Shown one piece after another: positions 14,736 through 22,650 of a DNA stretch of 64,000 nt; positions within the stretch are counted from its first letter, which is position 1; each line of letters begins with the position of its first letter. The notes under the pieces were generated by a model, which searched no databases, was not told the origin of the DNA, and worked only from the letters and a program-made list of their open reading frames with translations. A program made the position numbers and the translations under genes. The stretch spans positions 1,116,001-1,180,000 of the forward strand of contig OZ244931.1 in the NCBI GenBank assembly GCA_965222215.1, written 5' to 3'. The stretch is from JABJAG01 sp965222215 (GTDB lineage: Bacteria > Pseudomonadota > Alphaproteobacteria > UBA6615).

Positions 14736-15503
14736 CTAGAACGGGAAGATGATGTCGAGCACCTGCTGCCCGTACCTGGGCTGCTGGAGATCGGAAATCT
14801 GGCCGCGGCCGCCGTAGGAGATACGGGCCTCGGCGATCTGGTCGTAAGCGATCGTGTTGGTGGACGTGACGTCCTCGGGCCGGATCACGCCCGCGATCTG
14901 AAGCTGGCGTGCTTCGTAGTTCACGCGGAACTCCTGGCGGCCGTAGATCGCCATGTTGCCGTTCGGCAGCACCTGGGTGACCACGGCGGCGACGCGAAGG
15001 TTGATGTCCTCGTCGCGCGCGATGGTGCCGTTGCCGGTCGAGCCCGATGCGCTGTCGGCGTCGAGCAGGTTGCCCGGGTTGATGGACTGCGGAAGTACCC
15101 GGCCCAGGCTGGTCTCATAGCCCAGAAGGGCATTGAGCGAGGCATCCTCGGTGCCGGTGCGCGCCCGCGTCGTGGAGTTGTTGATCGTGGCCTCGTCGTC
15201 GAGATCGACCACGACGGTCAGGATGTCGCCGACGTTGGCGGCGCGCTGGTCCTTGAAGAAGGCGCGCGCGCCGGTCCGCCAGAGCGAGTTGGCGTTCCGC
15301 TCTACCGGCTGCGGCGCCGGCATCGGCATGGACACCGGCCGGTAGTCGGGACGGTTGACCGGGTTGTCGATCTGGGTGAGCGGCGGTTCCGCGCCGACCG
15401 TGGCCAGCCGGGAGAAGGCGTTGCAGCCCGTGAGGGACATCGCCAGCCCGACGAGGGCGATGGCGCGTACCTGCCCGCGCTTCGAGATATTAAGGGAAAT
15501 CAT
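14736..15503 (-). CDS. flgH: flagellar L-ring lipoprotein FlgH
   Basis: L-ring subunit, 255 residues, forming the outer-membrane bushing of the rod. The ATG at 15503 is chosen because it overlaps the flgA stop (ATGA) and gives a lipoprotein signal with lipobox LTGC, the lipidated residue being Cys27. Family motifs follow: NSLWRTGARAFFKDQRA, VGDILTVVVDLDDEA and IAGVIRPEDVTSTNTI. The chain ends QQVLDIIFPF, as FlgH proteins typically do. It is the last gene of flgF-flgG-flgA-flgH. Confidence 0.95.
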   Translation of the reverse strand: MISLNISKRGQVRAIALVGLAMSLTGCNAFSRLATVGAEPPLTQIDNPVNRPDYRPVSMPMPAPQPVERNANSLWRTGARAFFKDQRAANVGDILTVVVDLDDEATINNSTTRARTGTEDASLNALLGYETSLGRVLPQSINPGNLLDADSASGSTGNGTIARDEDINLRVAAVVTQVLPNGNMAIYGRQEFRVNYEARQLQIAGVIRPEDVTSTNTIAYDQIAEARISYGGRGQISDLQQPRYGQQVLDIIFPF

Positions 15504-16555
15504 TTCGTGGCTCCTTGATTGGCGGCGAGCTGCGGCAGGATCTGCACGGCAACGGTGTCCGGCCCGGTGACGCGGGCATCGATCACCAGCTTGGTCTGGC
15601 TGTTTCGCACCCGGATGATGTCGCCGGTGGTCCCGTTCTGCTGGGAGATGCCGGTGGCGCTGAGGCTCATATTGGCGGTCTTGTAGACCATGGTGACGAC
15701 ATGGCCTTTCGCGACGTCGAGCGGCTGGCGAAGGTCGGAGCGCCGGATCGGCGTGTCCTGGCGCAGCGCGCGGCGCGGTTCCATGTCGAGCACGTCGTCG
15801 ACGCTGGTCACGATCGTGTCGCGAACGTTGCGGGCGCGAACGGGCATCCATTTGATGTCGTCGGCCGTGATGCTCTCGCCCGGACGCAGGATGGTGACGG
15901 GAACCGGCACCTCGATCATCGCGAACATGCGGCCCGTCACCGTGTGGCGGCGTGCGGCGGGGTCCCCGGCCGGCACCGCGATGACGGCATTGAAGCGCTC
16001 CGCAGCGGAGTCCAGCGACATGCTGAGGATCTCCACCGTCGCCGGCTTTTCGCTGGCGATGTGCAACATCAGGTTGGGATTGGACAGGGAGATATCGTAG
16101 TCGTCGCCGAAACCCCGGCGGGCCAGCTCGTCCGTGAGCGCGAAACGAACCGCTTCCGACGAGACGATCGTGCTGGCGCGTTCGACGACGGCGCGGTCGA
16201 GCCGCGTCGCCGGGCGCCAGTTCAGGCGGTAGCGGTAGGCCAGGCGGGCCAGCCATTCCGCGTCGAAGATCGCGCGGCGGCCCGGCTGGGGCGAGTAGGC
16301 GACGATCGTGTTTTCGTCGACACCTGCAACGCTCGAGACGGCGCCGTCGAAAAGGTCTCCCAGGCGGATGGCGTTGTCCGAGACCGTAATCTGGCGGCGC
16401 AGCGAGAGCTCGGGCGTCGGTTGTTCGGCGACCTGGGGGCCGCTGGCCGTGGTGCGTGCGGTGTCCGCGGAGGCGGGCAGGGAGCCCGCCGCCAGCGCCG
16501 TCAGGACGAGGGCGGCGGCGATGCTGGAGAACTTGTGGACGATGTCGTGGCTCAT
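15500..16555 (-). CDS. flgA: P-ring assembly chaperone FlgA
   Basis: Periplasmic chaperone that helps FlgI form the P ring, 351 residues and longer than the enterobacterial protein because of an N-terminal extension. A signal peptide ends near ASADTA (residue 32). The C-terminal SAF-like domain shows ILRPGESITADDIKWMPV and AKGHVVTMVYKTANMSLSATG (only the pattern GQ/GHxVTMVYxTxxMSL is diagnostic). It starts 9 bp after flgG and overlaps flgH by 4 bp. Confidence 0.92.
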   Translation of the reverse strand: MSHDIVHKFSSIAAALVLTALAAGSLPASADTARTTASGPQVAEQPTPELSLRRQITVSDNAIRLGDLFDGAVSSVAGVDENTIVAYSPQPGRRAIFDAEWLARLAYRYRLNWRPATRLDRAVVERASTIVSSEAVRFALTDELARRGFGDDYDISLSNPNLMLHIASEKPATVEILSMSLDSAAERFNAVIAVPAGDPAARRHTVTGRMFAMIEVPVPVTILRPGESITADDIKWMPVRARNVRDTIVTSVDDVLDMEPRRALRQDTPIRRSDLRQPLDVAKGHVVTMVYKTANMSLSATGISQQNGTTGDIIRVRNSQTKLVIDARVTGPDTVAVQILPQLAANQGATK

Positions 16556-16564
16556 CGTGTTCTC

Positions 16565-17350
<786 letters not shown>

Positions 17351-17367
17351 GTCAAATACTCCTCAAC

Positions 17368-18090
17368 TCACACGATGCGTGTGAGGATATCGATCGCCTG
17401 TTCCTGGCGATCCTCGTCGGATGTGATGAGCTGGTTCGCGGCCTGGTAGCTGCGGAGCAGGTCGATCATGCGGGTCATTTCGGCGATGGCCAGAACGTTC
17501 GAGCCTTCCAGCATGCCCTGAACGACCTCGGTATCCGCGGCCTCGAAGGGAATCTGGTCGGTGCGCAGCAGGCTGCTTCCAAGAAGCTCCATGTCCTGCT
17601 GGTCGGCAAAGGTGACGATGCGAAGCCGGCCCACCTCACCGTTCTCGGTGCGAACGACACCGTCACGGCTGATTTCGATGGAAGCTTCGTCGGGACTGAT
17701 GACAATGGGGTTGTCGCGCTCGTCGAGGACGGCGGCCCCGCCGCTCGTGACCAGGCGGCCGCTTTCGTCGAGACGGAAGGAGCCGTTGCGCGTGTAAAGG
17801 AATTCTCCGGCGTTTTCGACGACGAAGTAGCCTTCACCCTGCAGGCCCAGGTCCAGACGGTTGCCGGTGGCGTTGAGCGGCCCGGCCGACGTGTTCCGCA
17901 GGGTGCCGCGATCTTCCACATAGGCGATCTCGGTGCCTTCCTGGTCCACCTCGACGAGGAATTCCGCGAACATCGGCTGGCTGCTCTGGAAGCCATTGGT
18001 CGACATGTTGGCGATATTGTTGGCCGTCACGTCGAGCTGGTTACGCAATGCCAGCTGATACGAGAGGGCGACTTCCGCTGTGGTCGTCAT
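17368..18090 (-). CDS. flgF: flagellar proximal rod protein FlgF
   Basis: Proximal rod protein, 240 residues. The N-terminal signature LDVTANNIANMSTNGFQ and the C-terminal MTRMIDLLRSYQAANQLI are those of rod proteins, and the order flgF-flgG is the usual one. AGGAATGA precedes the ATG. It is the first gene of its operon, with a sigma-54-like promoter 35 bp upstream, and is divergent from fliL. Confidence 0.94.
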   Translation of the reverse strand: MTTTAEVALSYQLALRNQLDVTANNIANMSTNGFQSSQPMFAEFLVEVDQEGTEIAYVEDRGTLRNTSAGPLNATGNRLDLGLQGEGYFVVENAGEFLYTRNGSFRLDESGRLVTSGGAAVLDERDNPIVISPDEASIEISRDGVVRTENGEVGRLRIVTFADQQDMELLGSSLLRTDQIPFEAADTEVVQGMLEGSNVLAIAEMTRMIDLLRSYQAANQLITSDEDRQEQAIDILTRIV

Positions 18091-18125
18091 TTTTCATTCC
18101 TGGTGCGAATCATCGGCAGCACCGG

Positions 18126-18141
18126 TGCATGCGCTATGCCA
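18126..18141 (-). promoter_or_regulatory. sigma-54-like promoter of flgF operon
   Basis: The minus strand reads TGGCAT-AGCGC-ATGCA. GG and GC are ten bases apart, with one change from consensus in each half. It lies 35 bp before flgF. Confidence 0.65.
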
Positions 18142-18225
18142 GTTCGAAAAATGCCGGTTTTCCGGGATATCGGCGAAAACGCGCGCGGCGGAGCGGCAGT
18201 TTCGGCCGGGATTCGAGGTCCGAGT

Positions 18226-18240
18226 GGGCAATCCCTGCCG
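18226..18240. promoter_or_regulatory. FlbD-type palindrome between flgF and fliL
   Basis: GGGCAA-N3-CTGCCG matches 10 of 12 consensus bases. It lies 136 bp upstream of flgF, the usual distance in this window, and next to the fliL CtrA-like site. One bound activator could therefore affect both directions. Confidence 0.5.
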
Positions 18241-18244
18241 GGTC

Positions 18245-18259
18245 TCAACCGAATGTTAA
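18245..18259 (+). promoter_or_regulatory. CtrA-like site before fliL
   Basis: TCAA-CCGAATG-TTAA matches seven of eight bases of TTAA-N7-TTAA. It lies 75-90 bp upstream of fliL. The Caulobacter fliLM promoter is a known CtrA target. Confidence 0.55.
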
Positions 18260-18334
18260 CCAGAACGGCACTAGATTTTCCGCCACACACGCCGCGCATC
18301 CATGCGTGGCCCCATGTCTGGAAAGCGGAATTGC

Positions 18335-18877
18335 ATGGCCGACGAAAACGAAGACATCGAAGAGACAGAGGGCGAGGACGTCGACCTCGGCGAGGATTTC
18401 GAGGATGAGGGCGGCGGACGCAAGTCCAAGAAGAAGCTGATCCTGATCGCGGTACCTGTCCTTCTGCTCGTTGTGGGCGGGGGCCTGTTCGCGTCGGGCA
18501 TGCTCGATTCCCTGCTCGGGAAAAAGAAGGATGCGGAAACTGCCGAGGCGGAAGTCGCCGAGGCGAAGGAGCCGGCCGTCTACTACGAGCTGCCGCAGAT
18601 GCTGGTGAATCTGAACAGTCCGGGCCGCCGGTCGAACTTCCTGAAGATCATCGTGTCTCTGGAAATGGCCGAGGCGAAGGACGTCGAGAAGCTGGAAGCG
18701 GCCATGCCGCGCATCATCGACAACTTCCAGGTCTACCTGCGCGAACTGCGCGTGGAGGATCTTCGGGGTTCGGCGGGCATCTACCGGTTGCGCGAGGAAC
18801 TTCTGTTCCGCGTGAACGCCGCTGTCCGCCCGGCACGCGTTACCGACGTGCTGTTCAAGGAAATGCTGGTCCAATAG
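18335..18877 (+). CDS. fliL: flagellar basal-body protein FliL
   Basis: Single-pass inner-membrane protein of 180 residues that associates with the stator and supports torque. An acidic N-terminal stretch (EETEGEDVDLGEDFEDE) is followed by KKKLILIAVPVLLLVVGGGLF as the membrane segment (about residues 34-54) and a periplasmic FliL domain (VYYELPQMLVNLN, then RVTDVLFKEMLVQ). The ATG at 18335 has a purine-rich site before it; an in-frame ATG 33 bp upstream is possible. It is first in a seven-gene run. Confidence 0.93.
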   Translation: MADENEDIEETEGEDVDLGEDFEDEGGGRKSKKKLILIAVPVLLLVVGGGLFASGMLDSLLGKKKDAETAEAEVAEAKEPAVYYELPQMLVNLNSPGRRSNFLKIIVSLEMAEAKDVEKLEAAMPRIIDNFQVYLRELRVEDLRGSAGIYRLREELLFRVNAAVRPARVTDVLFKEMLVQ

Positions 18878-18896
18878 TTACACAAAGGCACGCAAC

Positions 18897-19976
18897 GTGA
18901 GCCTGGAAACCGAAGTCGAAGACGAAAACGCAGCGGACGGCGCCGAGGATATGAGTGCCGACCTTGCGAGCATCGCCGGTGGCGATGACGAAGATACGGA
19001 CGGAGAAGGCGGCAATCGCGTCCTGGATCAGGACGAGATCGACAGCCTTCTCGGGTTCGACGGCTATGAAGGACAGGAGGGCGACGACGGCATCTCGGTC
19101 CTGATCAACTCGGCGCTCGTGAATTATGAGCGCCTGCCGATGCTGGAGGTCGTGTACGACCGCCTTGTCCGGTTGATGACGACCAGCCTGCGCAACTTCA
19201 CGTCGGACAATGTCGAGGTCTCGATCGACTCCATCCAGTCGATCCGCTTCGGCGATTACCTGAACTCGATCCCGCTGCCCGCCATGCTCGGCGTGTTCCG
19301 CGCCGAGGAATGGGATAACTACGGCCTGCTGACGGTCGACAGTTCGCTGATCTACTCGATCGTCGACGTGCTTCTCGGCGGCCGCCGCGGCACCGCGGCC
19401 ATGCGGATCGAGGGCCGGCCCTACACCACCATCGAGCGCAACCTCGTCGAACGCATGATCAACGTCGTGCTCGTTGACCTGTCGGCAGCGTTCGATCCGC
19501 TGTCACCGGTCAACTTCCGGCTCGACCGCCTGGAGACCAACCCCCGCTTCGCGACCATCGGCCGCCCGGCCAACGCCGGCATCATCACCCGGCTGCGGAT
19601 CGAGATGGAGGATCGCGGCGGCAAGCTCGAACTCATGCTGCCCTACGCCACGCTGGAACCGGTTCGCGACCTGCTGCTGCAGATGTTCATGGGCGAGAAA
19701 TTCGGCCGTGACTCGATCTGGGAAAACCATCTCGCCTCCGAGCTCTGGGAGACCGACGTCCCGCTGCGCGCCGTGCTCGACGAGCAGACCATGTCGCTCA
19801 ACGAAGTGCTCAATCTCCAGAAAGGCCAGTTCGTGCCGCTCAATGCCGCGCCGGACGCCAACATCAAGCTCTACTGCGGCGAAGTGCCGATGTTCACGGG
19901 CCGGATTGGCCGCAAGGGGAACGTCGTCGCCGTGCAGGTCGAAGACAAGCTGGCCGTGACCGAGGAAATCGAATGA
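18897..19976 (+). CDS. fliM: flagellar motor switch protein FliM
   Basis: C-ring switch protein, 359 residues. The CheY-P-binding N-terminal motif is VLDQDEIDSLLGF, placed after an unusual acidic leader of about 40 residues. The CheC-like middle domain and the C-terminal SpoA domain (VPLRAVLDEQTMSLNEVLNL, VPLNAAPDANIKLYCGEVPMF, whose key is the SpoA fold) follow. The start is a GTG 19 bp after fliL; an ATG at 18951 would remove part of the acidic leader but keep the CheY-binding motif. It overlaps the next gene by 4 bp. Confidence 0.95.
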   Translation: MSLETEVEDENAADGAEDMSADLASIAGGDDEDTDGEGGNRVLDQDEIDSLLGFDGYEGQEGDDGISVLINSALVNYERLPMLEVVYDRLVRLMTTSLRNFTSDNVEVSIDSIQSIRFGDYLNSIPLPAMLGVFRAEEWDNYGLLTVDSSLIYSIVDVLLGGRRGTAAMRIEGRPYTTIERNLVERMINVVLVDLSAAFDPLSPVNFRLDRLETNPRFATIGRPANAGIITRLRIEMEDRGGKLELMLPYATLEPVRDLLLQMFMGEKFGRDSIWENHLASELWETDVPLRAVLDEQTMSLNEVLNLQKGQFVPLNAAPDANIKLYCGEVPMFTGRIGRKGNVVAVQVEDKLAVTEEIE

Positions 19977-20491
19977 CCGTTGCGATTGCACTTGATCTTT
20001 TCGTTGCCGCGTTGCTCGTGGCGACCATCGTCTACGCGATCCTGCTCAACCGGAAACTGGCGCGCCTGCGCGCGGACCGGAGCGCGTTCGAGAAGCTGCT
20101 CAAGGATTTTTCCCTCGCCACCGAGCGCGCGGAGAACGGCGTCGCGCTGCTTCAGCGCACGGCCGCGACGAGCGCGGCGGAACTCGATTCCAAACGCGAC
20201 GGAGCGGTGGCGCTGCGCGACGACCTGGAGTTTCTGGTTGCGCGTGCCGAAGAGCAGGCCGACCGGCTCGACGGGCTGATTTCGCGCGGCCGTGACAAGG
20301 AAATGCCGCGTGCGCCCGTGTCCAGCATGTTCGACCGCCTGCGCGAAAGCGAAGCGGCGAAACCGTCGGCGCCGGTCGAGGACGATCCGGTCTTCGCGCC
20401 CGATGACGGCGACGACCGGCCTGACGGCGTCACACCTGCCTGGCTTGAGGCCGCACGGCGCGTCGCAGGCGCCGATACGGTGCTGCGTTAA
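19973..20491 (+). CDS. DUF6468-like membrane-anchored flagellar protein
   Basis: A 172-residue protein with one N-terminal membrane segment (ALDLFVAALLVATIVYAILL, residues 6-25), then a coiled-coil cytoplasmic region to about residue 105 (LLKDFSLATERAENGV), and an acidic, Pro-rich tail. The arrangement resembles the DUF6468 family found after fliM in related bacteria; this is from memory of the family and not a search. No enzyme motif is seen. It overlaps fliM (ATGA) and the following gene (TAATG), so the three are translated together, which suggests a motor or basal-body role. Confidence 0.6.
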   Translation: MTVAIALDLFVAALLVATIVYAILLNRKLARLRADRSAFEKLLKDFSLATERAENGVALLQRTAATSAAELDSKRDGAVALRDDLEFLVARAEEQADRLDGLISRGRDKEMPRAPVSSMFDRLRESEAAKPSAPVEDDPVFAPDDGDDRPDGVTPAWLEAARRVAGADTVLR

Positions 20492-21189
20492 TGGCCGATA
20501 CATCCTCCAGGTTCATGCGCAGCCTTCGGCTGCTTCCGGTTCTGGTGATCGCGTCGGTCCTGTTGCTGACCGTACGCATCGGTGAGCTGACGACGGGCGT
20601 CGAGATCGGCGGCACGACCGTGGCCATCGCCGAGACGGAAGAGAAGGCGGCCGGGACGACGTCCGCGGAGAAGGCCTCGAGCGATACCCCGGCTTCCGGC
20701 ACCACGCACGACGATCCGCCGAAGGATCCCGAAGACGATTTCGAGATCATCACCCACTTCACCGAGGAAGAGCTGGTAATCCTTCAGGACCTGGCGAAGC
20801 GGCGCGATGCGCTGGGGGCGCGCGAGCAGGAAATCGAGGACCGGGGCCGGTTGCTCGACGCAGCCCAGGCGCGTCTCGAGACCCAGATCGCGGAACTGCA
20901 GGAAATTCGCACAAGCATCGAATCGCTGGTCCGCGAATACGACGAGCAGGAGCAGGCCGAGCTCGAGAGCGTGGTGAAAATCTACGAAACGATGAAGCCG
21001 AAGGATGCCGCGCGCATTCTGGGCGAGCTTGAGATGTCGACCCTGCTGGGGATCATGGAACGCATGAAGGAGCGCAAGACCGCCCCCATTCTTGCCGCGA
21101 TGGAACCCAAGCGCGCCCGCGCGGTGACCGCTGAAATGGCGCGCAAGCGGACCGTCGAACTCGGCGCGCCGCGCGGCGCCGGCGGCTGA
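20491..21189 (+). CDS. MotE-like protein with MgtE-N-type domain
   Basis: A 232-residue protein: a membrane segment or uncleaved signal at residues 11-27 (LLPVLVIASVLLLTVRI), an acidic/Ser-Thr linker to about 85, a coiled coil at about 90-155 (LAKRRDALGAREQEIEDR), and a helical MgtE-N-type domain (YETMKPKDAARILGELEM, then ILAAMEPKRARAVTAEMAR). Proteins of this build are annotated MotE. In Sinorhizobium MotE is a periplasmic chaperone for the motility protein MotC. Here it precedes two MotB-like proteins and a large periplasmic protein, which would be a plausible client. Its stop is followed by 25 bp to the next gene. Confidence 0.7.
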   Translation: MADTSSRFMRSLRLLPVLVIASVLLLTVRIGELTTGVEIGGTTVAIAETEEKAAGTTSAEKASSDTPASGTTHDDPPKDPEDDFEIITHFTEEELVILQDLAKRRDALGAREQEIEDRGRLLDAAQARLETQIAELQEIRTSIESLVREYDEQEQAELESVVKIYETMKPKDAARILGELEMSTLLGIMERMKERKTAPILAAMEPKRARAVTAEMARKRTVELGAPRGAGG

Positions 21190-21214
21190 CCCGGCGCACG
21201 CGGACCCAGGCCGC

Positions 21215-21913
21215 ATGATTTCCCTTCCCCCATCCAGTGTCGGCGCTGCCGCGTCGAACCCCGGCCGCAAGGGCTCGGGCGCGGGCGGGGTGATGGCGAT
21301 GCTGTCCATCTTCCTGTTATTGCTGGCGTTTTTCCTGATGCTGAATTCGCTCGCACGTTTCGAGACGACGCGAACGCGCGCCGTTCTGGGCAGCCTCAAC
21401 GCGACCTTCAATATCGGAAACCCCAGCGGGCGCGAGCATGAATTCGGCTCCTTCGTGGGGCGGGTCGGGGCGGCAACCACACTGCACACCGAAGCCGGCA
21501 CCCTTCTTCGGACCATGTTCGGGATCGACCGCTACGAGCTCATTCGCGTCGGCAATGTCATCGTGATCGACCTGGAATCGAGCGCGGTCTTCGCGGGCCG
21601 GAGCGCCAGCGCATCGCCGAGCTTCGTGGTGTTCGCCTCGCGCCTGTCCGACGCGGTGATTCCGCCGCCCCCGGGTGTCGATATCCTGACCGAAGTCTCG
21701 ATCCACCGGGGCGAGGAGCCCCTCGGCGCGACCGACCAGAAATTGCTGGACCTGAGCGCCCAGCGCGCCGGCTCCGTCGTGCGTGCATTCGAGCGAACGG
21801 GCTTCGAGGCGGAGCAGCTGACCGCCGGGATCGCCGCCGGCGATCCGCGCCGCGTCCGGATCGAGTTTCGCGTCCTCGATACGCCCTTCGCACCGCTGAA
21901 GGTGGCCCAATGA
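21215..21913 (+). CDS. MotB-like protein lacking the channel aspartate
   Basis: A 232-residue protein with one N-terminal membrane segment (MAMLSIFLLLLAFFLMLNSL, residues 27-46) and a periplasmic OmpA-like region (LIRVGNVIVIDLESSAVFAG, then SIHRGEEPLGATDQKLLDLSAQ kept only in pattern). The membrane part aligns with the next gene's MotB segment, but Ser31 stands where MotB has its proton-carrying Asp. C-terminal residues for peptidoglycan binding are only loosely conserved. It probably cannot conduct protons alone and may pair with the Asp-bearing partner, which it overlaps by 4 bp. Confidence 0.65.
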   Translation: MISLPPSSVGAAASNPGRKGSGAGGVMAMLSIFLLLLAFFLMLNSLARFETTRTRAVLGSLNATFNIGNPSGREHEFGSFVGRVGAATTLHTEAGTLLRTMFGIDRYELIRVGNVIVIDLESSAVFAGRSASASPSFVVFASRLSDAVIPPPPGVDILTEVSIHRGEEPLGATDQKLLDLSAQRAGSVVRAFERTGFEAEQLTAGIAAGDPRRVRIEFRVLDTPFAPLKVAQ

Positions 21914-22650
21914 GCGGCGCGACGACGATCGTCGGCCGTCCCGTTTCGGCCGGTCGCCGCGATGACGGCGGGAAGGGGCCCCAGTGGCTGATTACCTTCG
22001 CCGATCTGGCGGCGGTGCTTGTGGCGTTCTTCGTCCTCATGTTCGCGATGTCCGAGGTCGATACCGATCGCTGGAACGGCGCCGTCGACGCGCTCGACCG
22101 GCAGTTCGATTTGAGCCGCGAGGCCGACCAGGCCCGCCCGCTGGCGCAGGCGAACATCACCCAGCTTCTCGCCGATGACGGGCTGGAACTCGGGTATTTG
22201 CGTCGTGTGCTCGCGGGCCACATCGCCGACCAGCCGGTTCTTGAAGGCGCGACGCTCCGGGAATCCGAAGACTCGCTCATCGTGACCTTGCCCGCCGCGC
22301 TTGTCTTTGCGAGCGGCGGCGCGCGCGTGAGCGCCAGGGGCCGTGAATCGATTTTCGTGCTCGCGGGCGCGCTGGGCCGGATCGAAAACGATATCGAGGT
22401 CATCGGGCACGCCGATCCGCGGCTGATCGAGGACGGGAACTACGACACCAACTGGGAACTGTCGCTGGCGCGTGCCGCGTCGGTGGCCCGCGCCCTGAGC
22501 GCGGACGGGGTTTCGCGGCCCATCCGGGTCGTCGGCGCCGGCGCGAGCCGCTTCTTCGAGATCGATCCCGAGCTTCCCCGTGAGCGCCGGCTGGAGCTGG
22601 CGCGCCGGGTGGATATCGTCGTGCGCGACCGGTTCGGGGGTTTGCGATGA
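21910..22650 (+). CDS. MotB-like stator protein
   Basis: A 246-residue MotB-family protein. The membrane segment WLITFADLAAVLVAFFVLMF (residues 26-45) holds Asp32, the same position as the proton-binding Asp of E. coli MotB. The periplasmic OmpA-type peptidoglycan-binding domain shows VIGHADPRLIEDGNYDTNWE with the pattern N-W-x-L-S-x-x-R-A, and RRVDIVVRDRF near the end. MotB proteins anchor the MotA/MotB stator to the cell wall. No motA gene is in the window, so its partner is either elsewhere or different. It overlaps both neighbours by 4 bp. Confidence 0.8.
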   Translation: MSGATTIVGRPVSAGRRDDGGKGPQWLITFADLAAVLVAFFVLMFAMSEVDTDRWNGAVDALDRQFDLSREADQARPLAQANITQLLADDGLELGYLRRVLAGHIADQPVLEGATLRESEDSLIVTLPAALVFASGGARVSARGRESIFVLAGALGRIENDIEVIGHADPRLIEDGNYDTNWELSLARAASVARALSADGVSRPIRVVGAGASRFFEIDPELPRERRLELARRVDIVVRDRFGGLR

